Positions 59,020 through 64,000 of a DNA stretch of 64,000 nucleotides are shown here, piece after piece (position 1 is the first letter of the stretch; each line of letters opens with the position of its first letter). Origin of the DNA: Gloeopeniophorella convolvens (Eukaryota; Basidiomycota; Agaricomycetes; Russulales); NCBI GenBank assembly GCA_022496205.1, contig WTXD01000049.1:124001-188000 (forward strand), written 5' to 3'. Under the pieces are notes generated by a model. The model saw only the letters and a program-made list of their open reading frames with translations. It had not been told where the DNA came from and did no database searches. The position numbers were made by a program, and so were the translations under genes.

Positions 59020-62000
59020 TTACTGCATCTTCTTAGCGACGAGTTCGGAGTCGGCTTGCTGTGCCCGTTCTGCCGCTGACCGCTCTGCAGCGCGGCGCTC
59101 TTCGCGCCTCTCTCGTCCACGGGTCACGATAGACTTAGGTTCAAGGTCGGCGAAAAGGTACTTGCAAACTTTCTCGATCATCCAGCAACCGACAAAGTCG
59201 ATGACCATCGAAGCGGTCAGACGGAATTTGAACTGATGGGCACGTGAGCCAGTAACCAAGCGTGGTAACATGATTATGCACTGACCGCATCATCCATTTC
59301 GACAACCTGCAGCCAACGGTTGAGCTCCGGGACAAAATCCGTCGCCCCTGAGAAGGCTACCGCGCTCGCCCCGACAAGGCCCCAGTATAGAGCGCTGTTC
59401 TCGCGAATACCCTCCCTAAAAGGTCGACCCTAGAAAGGTTTAATAGATCTGCCAACATTTGAGTACTGGTCACTGCGAACCTGGAAGTTGATGGCAAACG
59501 TCGAAACCTGTTGAGAAAGACCCAGAAGGAATACCGCTGTGTTGAGTAAATTAGCTTCGAATTTGGCCTCCAGGTCTATGGGTCCCCGACTGTCGGTGAG
59601 GTGTTAATGCTATGTCATTGGCCAGGGAGGCGAGGCCTGGCACTGACTCTTCTTTCCCATGCGCAAGTTCTGTGATATACACCATGGACACAATGTGAAG
59701 TGCAAATTGTAAGAGCACGGAGAGCAAGACATAGAAGTTGAAGATGTTGCTAAGCGGTCGCTCGCGGCTTAGTTTTTCCACCGGCTGCGGGATTGACGCT
59801 TTAGAGATGCCCCAGAATAAAGTAGCAACGGCTCACCTTCGCCCGTGAGATGCACAAGAAGCAGACGGACATCAGCATCCCGGTGACTGTAACCTGGTAA
59901 TCCCCAAACTTGATCCCATCTAGGTACTGCACGCTAAGGCTGTAGGCGGTAATAAGACAGTTCAATGCTAGAATCTTGTACATTTGAATAGTGGCGACGA
60001 GTGTACACCGTCCTTGACGGATTATGTGCGTGACTAGAGTAATGGATAAGCATCATCAAGATTGCTGCATCGAAGCCACGTACTAGCAGAGACGTTGGAT
60101 AGCTTTGATGTAAACGGCGCGGCACACGATGCATCACCCAATTTAATCTTCGGTACATCTTCATCGCCTTCCATATCCGCCAGAGCGTTATTGATGGCGG
60201 TAAGGTCGAACTGGGATCGGACTCAGAAAGATGCGCGCGTCCCGGAGTAGGGGCGACGCACCTTTTCCAAAGGATTGCGTCTCCTCGCCTCGACCTGTTC
60301 TGCCGCTGCTCTCTGTTGTGCTGCAACGGCGTCAGGAACCAAGTGTGCAATGGCTGGTGGGACAGGGGGCGGAGGTTGATTGAAGCGAGCCGAGATCCGG
60401 AGCTGACTTTCGTATACCTTCTTGATGCGGTCCAAGCGCTCACGTTCGGCAATCTTTTGGAGGTCCTCGGGGGTACTATCCAAAAGGGCAACGCCTATGT
60501 GGGCCTGCTTGAGGGCGCCAACGTCATTCGTGCCATCGCCAGCCATGAGGGTTGTGTAGCCAAGACCACGCAAGGATGTCAAGATAAACTCCTTCTGGGA
60601 CGGAGACACCCGGGCGTACACCCACGTGTGCTGTACAAGCTGTTTCCAACTTGGCCGCGATTGGAACTGCTTCAAGGCTGGTCCCGTGATGCATATGTCA
60701 TATTGATCAAAGAGGGATTGGTCGAATGCCTCGGTGGGGTCGACGGGGATTTTCTTAGTCTCGTCGACAGTCCGCCATTCGAGATCTACTCGTTGTGAGC
60801 TCCAATGTCGTGAGTAGAAGATGGGGTGCATACCGGCCTCATGCGTGGCATTCTCTTTAAGATCGAGGACCAATGCTTCCCTATCGACTATATCAACGTC
60901 TCGCGCGACGTGCAAGGCAGTAAGAGGGTTGTCGCCAGTGATCATGATACACTGTCAGCGAGTGTGAGCGTCCCATCTAGAATCGACACAAGCAGTATTA
61001 CGAACACGATGAGATGAGTCGTTCAACATCTTCAGCGCCTCCACCGCGTCCGGTTTCAGCGGTGAGTGGAAAATCAGGAACCCGGCGAATTTGAGATGGC
61101 TCTCGACTTCATCCCGGGTCAACTTCTTGATCTGGGGGAACCATCAGCGTGACGTCATTGCAGTAGCAGCGCGCACACCTTATCCATCGTGATAGAATCA
61201 TACTCCTTCATACCCAAGGCAAGCACACGGCTGCCGCGCCGTGTGTACCATTTGTATGTCTCATCATAGTCGACGGGGACATGCGAAAGCATGACTTTCA
61301 GCGTCTCGGGCGCCCCTTTGACTGCGACCAACCCCCGGCCACCTGGCAGCGTGGAGACGGTTGACATTCTTTTCAGAGCAGAAGAGAACTGGAAGCGACG
61401 GCGGATTGCAAGCGTTGTGCGATGCGGTGCAGACGAAGAGGCGGGAGCCACTCCATCCCCTTGGCCTATTTGCCAATCCAGAGCTTCAAGGGTGGTCTTT
61501 TCCATAGGGTCCCCAACCACAGTGCCGTCGTCTAGCCGAACTAACGCATGAGCGCCTGCAAGGCACAATGTCGTTTCGCGAGAGGTGGACTTGACGTCGA
61601 CAAGCTTGCGGTGATCAGATGAACTAAAAAAGAGGTGAAGGAAGTCCACTGGCGGGCAGCGGCAAAGACGTACTCGATGCCCGCGACGCCCTCAACGACA
61701 AGGTTCTCCGCAGTAATTGTGCCTGTCTTATCGAAGCAGCAAATGTCAACTCGTCCAGCGGACGGAATCCTGAATGGCTCTGTGCAGAATATTGCTGGGC
61801 ACAATATTTCAGCACACGAACAAGCTTTATATATAAGACTTACAGAATTTCGACAGCGCAACCAACGACGCATTCACGGCCAGAGATAACTCCATAGGCA
61901 ATTCCGGTGGCACAACGCTTGTGACAATGAGGACGCAGTCGAGCAGCAACTTGGACTTCTTCAGATTCCTCTCAATGCCTAACGTACGTTCAACACAGCT

Positions 62001-63484
62001 TGGCGAGAATGGAGCTAGGAAAGCCTTACCCTTGACCCAGACGTACCAGCTTGCAGCAACCGCGAAGATGAGGAGGAAACCAATGAACAAGAATGACTCC
62101 AGATTGTTCGCGGAGACGCGTTCCGTGGAGAAGATCATGGTGCGCACGAGTTGTCCTTGAGCAGTTCCGAAGCCAGTGCGAAGGACAACTCCAAGACAGC
62201 CACCGTCGGGAGTGTTATCTAGGATGACCATGTGAATGAAAGGAGAAATGTGAACGTGAAGGAGCGTACTGCCGTTGCTGCCTTGCAGAAGCTTCGTGCC
62301 ACTGAATAGGACGGCATTTTTGTGTAGCCCATCTGCGTCCAGTTTCTCGCTTTCGTCAAGTAATTCGATAGATTCTTTGAGCAATGGTGTCGATTCGCCG
62401 GAAAGCATTGCCTCGTTGACGATGCAGGTCCCCTGTACCAGAAGAATGTCCGCTGGAACATTAGTTTCCGTCTGGTGGCTGCGCACTAATTTTTGTCAGA
62501 CGATTCGGAACGGTCTGACGGATGGGTGATTACCGAGCGAAACAACATCGCCGGGGAGCAACTCGTCAGATTGCAGCACGGCCCATCGGGAATTCCTGAG
62601 AACTTGGATAGGAAACGGGACTACAGACATTGTGCGGAATTCCGTGAGAGTTTTGAGACGCTGGAAAAAGGTGAATGGATCGTCCTGGTGGACTAGGGGT
62701 AGATCGGCGAACCTGCCACACAACCGTGCACTCGAAAACTACCAGCATGAAGAGAGTGAAGAGACTGTAGTACCAGTACTCATCGAGCATCCATAATGCC
62801 ACGCAAAAGACCTGAAACACGAAGAACGGTGCAGTGGCATGTTCAGAGAACAGTGAACCAAAGGAGGGGATAGGGATATTGAATTCGTTCTTGCCATACA
62901 TAGGTTGGAGGGTCGGAAGGTCGGAATCGTTGAGCCCAATGGGTTCACGGTAAGTTCCCAAAGGAGGGCGTGACGAAGGGGGTACGGGAGCAGACCAAAC
63001 GTGATCGGGTCGATGGAATGAACTGAGTACGCGTCTTGCTGGTAACTGAAAGTGTATGTAGAAGGGTCGGTCGGCACGCGTTTGAGAAGTGAGACAATCT
63101 CCCCTTGCCCCCGGTGAGGAGCAGGGGTGATGCGGATGCAGTCAGCTTCATCCAGCGATCGTGCCTGTGGGCATGTCAGTTTACGTCGAGCGGGATGCAA
63201 CAAACACACACTTTGCGAGTAGTAACCCATGATTTTGCACCAGCATTCCACCGCGTCACCAAGAAACTCAGAGAGTGGCTGGCACCAAGCAGAACACAAG
63301 CAAGAAAGGTCCATTCCTCGCTTTTGAGCCACTCTTCGTATTTGACGTAGTACGCATATGCCAGCAAGGGATAAAACGGGAGGAAGGGAACGGCGTATAG
63401 GTGCTGCCAGCGTGGTATTGAGACTCGAAGGTCTGTTCCAGATATTTCTGGAGAAATTATATTGACCGAAACCCTGTACATCAT
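59020..63484 (-). CDS. SPF1: P5A-type ATPase Spf1 (ER transmembrane-helix dislocase)
   Basis: The N-terminal membrane region ([19 protein letters not shown], then [17 protein letters not shown]) is followed by the Spf1-specific [20 protein letters not shown]. The actuator loop has [15 protein letters not shown]. The phosphorylation site is [10 protein letters not shown] (near 61730), with KGAPETL and RILAL-type nucleotide-domain segments after it. [16 protein letters not shown] and [20 protein letters not shown] supply the hinge motifs. Six C-terminal helices and a charged tail ending KKMQ complete the protein. P5A ATPases remove mislocalised tail-anchored or mitochondrial proteins from the ER membrane, and loss perturbs sterol and glycosylation homeostasis. 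The start could be the ATG at 63484 or 63481. A possible upstream intron (63485-63537 region) would instead split the ATG. Confidence 0.92.
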
Positions 63485-63961
63485 GTCAGGAGAGTAGACC
63501 GTGAAGTACCGGTGTCCAGCAACTTACATGCCGGCGATAGGTTCAGCAAGCGTTCCACCGATGGGAAAGCGAGTTCTGAACGTGGTCGGGGCCAACCGTA
63601 TGCCTCTGGTGCTCGAAATGTTGAGACGAATAAGGCCACCAAACGAAGTCTGGTCAGTCCTGGTCGGTCGTACGCGGGGTCTGACACGAAACCGGTGGCT
63701 GCATATGCTTGCGTGTTTTCTTCTCCCCAAAATTACATAAGCATCGCCAAATATGTCTCTCACTGCATCCGACCTTCTCGATGTATCGGCCGAGCGTACC
63801 ACTCCCCTCTCTCACACTACCAGCTTCTTCCCGTCAAGTCATAAAAAAGTCATGGACTTGGACCTGAGTCTTGCGCAATGCGGGTTACCTGGCCACGTTA
63901 GAATTAGCGCTGCCGCTGTTCCGGCGCCTCCCACGCTCTCTCTTCCGTCATTCACCCTGTT
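63485..63961. promoter_or_regulatory. divergent region before the right-edge gene
   Basis: Upstream region of SPF1. A minus-strand frame here lacks an ATG and could be 5' untranslated sequence. No RNA gene is seen. Confidence 0.4.
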
Positions 63962-64000
63962 ATGTATGTCGTCGAAGCCCCTCGCAGAAAACGTGTCGAG
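63962..64000 (+). CDS. possible start of a gene cut off by the window edge
   Basis: Two overlapping ATGs (63962 and 63966, different frames) open frames that run off the end of the window after about 12 codons. Too short to identify. It is reported only because a divergent partner to SPF1 is expected here. Confidence 0.2.
   Translation, partial: MYVVEAPRRKRVE

Overview
This is a stretch of a filamentous fungal nuclear genome, most likely a mushroom-forming basidiomycete (Agaricomycetes). The genes are dense, carry many 45-60 bp GT-AG introns with clear CTNAC branch points, and encode typical fungal proteins (Ypk1/Gad8 kinase, metacaspase, RNase P Rpp1, P5A ATPase). There is no bacterial operon structure, CRISPR array or prophage. 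All exon joins were made by hand. For many genes the joined exons were checked to be an exact multiple of three and open throughout, and the entry says so.

Layout. 0.3-6 kb: a four-helix membrane protein, then (minus) a chromodomain/coiled-coil protein whose last exon completes a C2H2 zinc finger. 6-7.8 kb: AT-rich gene-free DNA holding a 779 bp fold-back transposon with 312 bp arms. 7.9-15.7 kb: NmrA-like reductase, mitochondrial ribosomal protein uS4m, gamma-tubulin complex GCP2 (divergent from uS4m across a very short gap) and polynucleotide kinase/phosphatase. 16-25.3 kb: Ypk1-type AGC kinase, a tandem-domain terminal nucleotidyltransferase and RNase P subunit Rpp1. 25.5-30.8 kb: a Syn8-like SNARE, an aldo/keto reductase and Chk1. 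31.3-40 kb: two tRNA-Asp genes in inverted orientation bracket a 20-exon metacaspase, a PEBP protein and a 5-oxoprolinase that has only its HyuA half. 40-49 kb: TFIIIB subunit BRF1, a tetraspan protein, an S2P-type metalloprotease, ribosomal protein eL38, and an MDR reductase with an apparent in-frame stop. 49-51.2 kb: gene-free, with a TA-flanked inverted-repeat element. 51.2-63.5 kb: YKT6, a CM1-motif spindle-pole protein, a cytochrome P450 and the P5A ATPase Spf1. A new plus-strand gene may start at the right edge.

The content is mainly housekeeping: microtubule nucleation (GCP2 and a CM1 protein that would recruit it), DNA-damage response (Chk1, PNKP), RNA processing and Pol III transcription (Rpp1, nucleotidyltransferase, BRF1, tRNAs), membrane traffic (Syn8, Ykt6, Spf1) and regulated proteolysis (metacaspase, S2P). 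I see no dedicated gene cluster or defence system. The best candidates for novelty are the tandem nucleotidyltransferase with a degenerate N-terminal copy, the zinc finger hidden behind an intron in the chromodomain protein, the fold-back element, the HyuA-only oxoprolinase, and the metacaspase with microexons and a His-rich prodomain.
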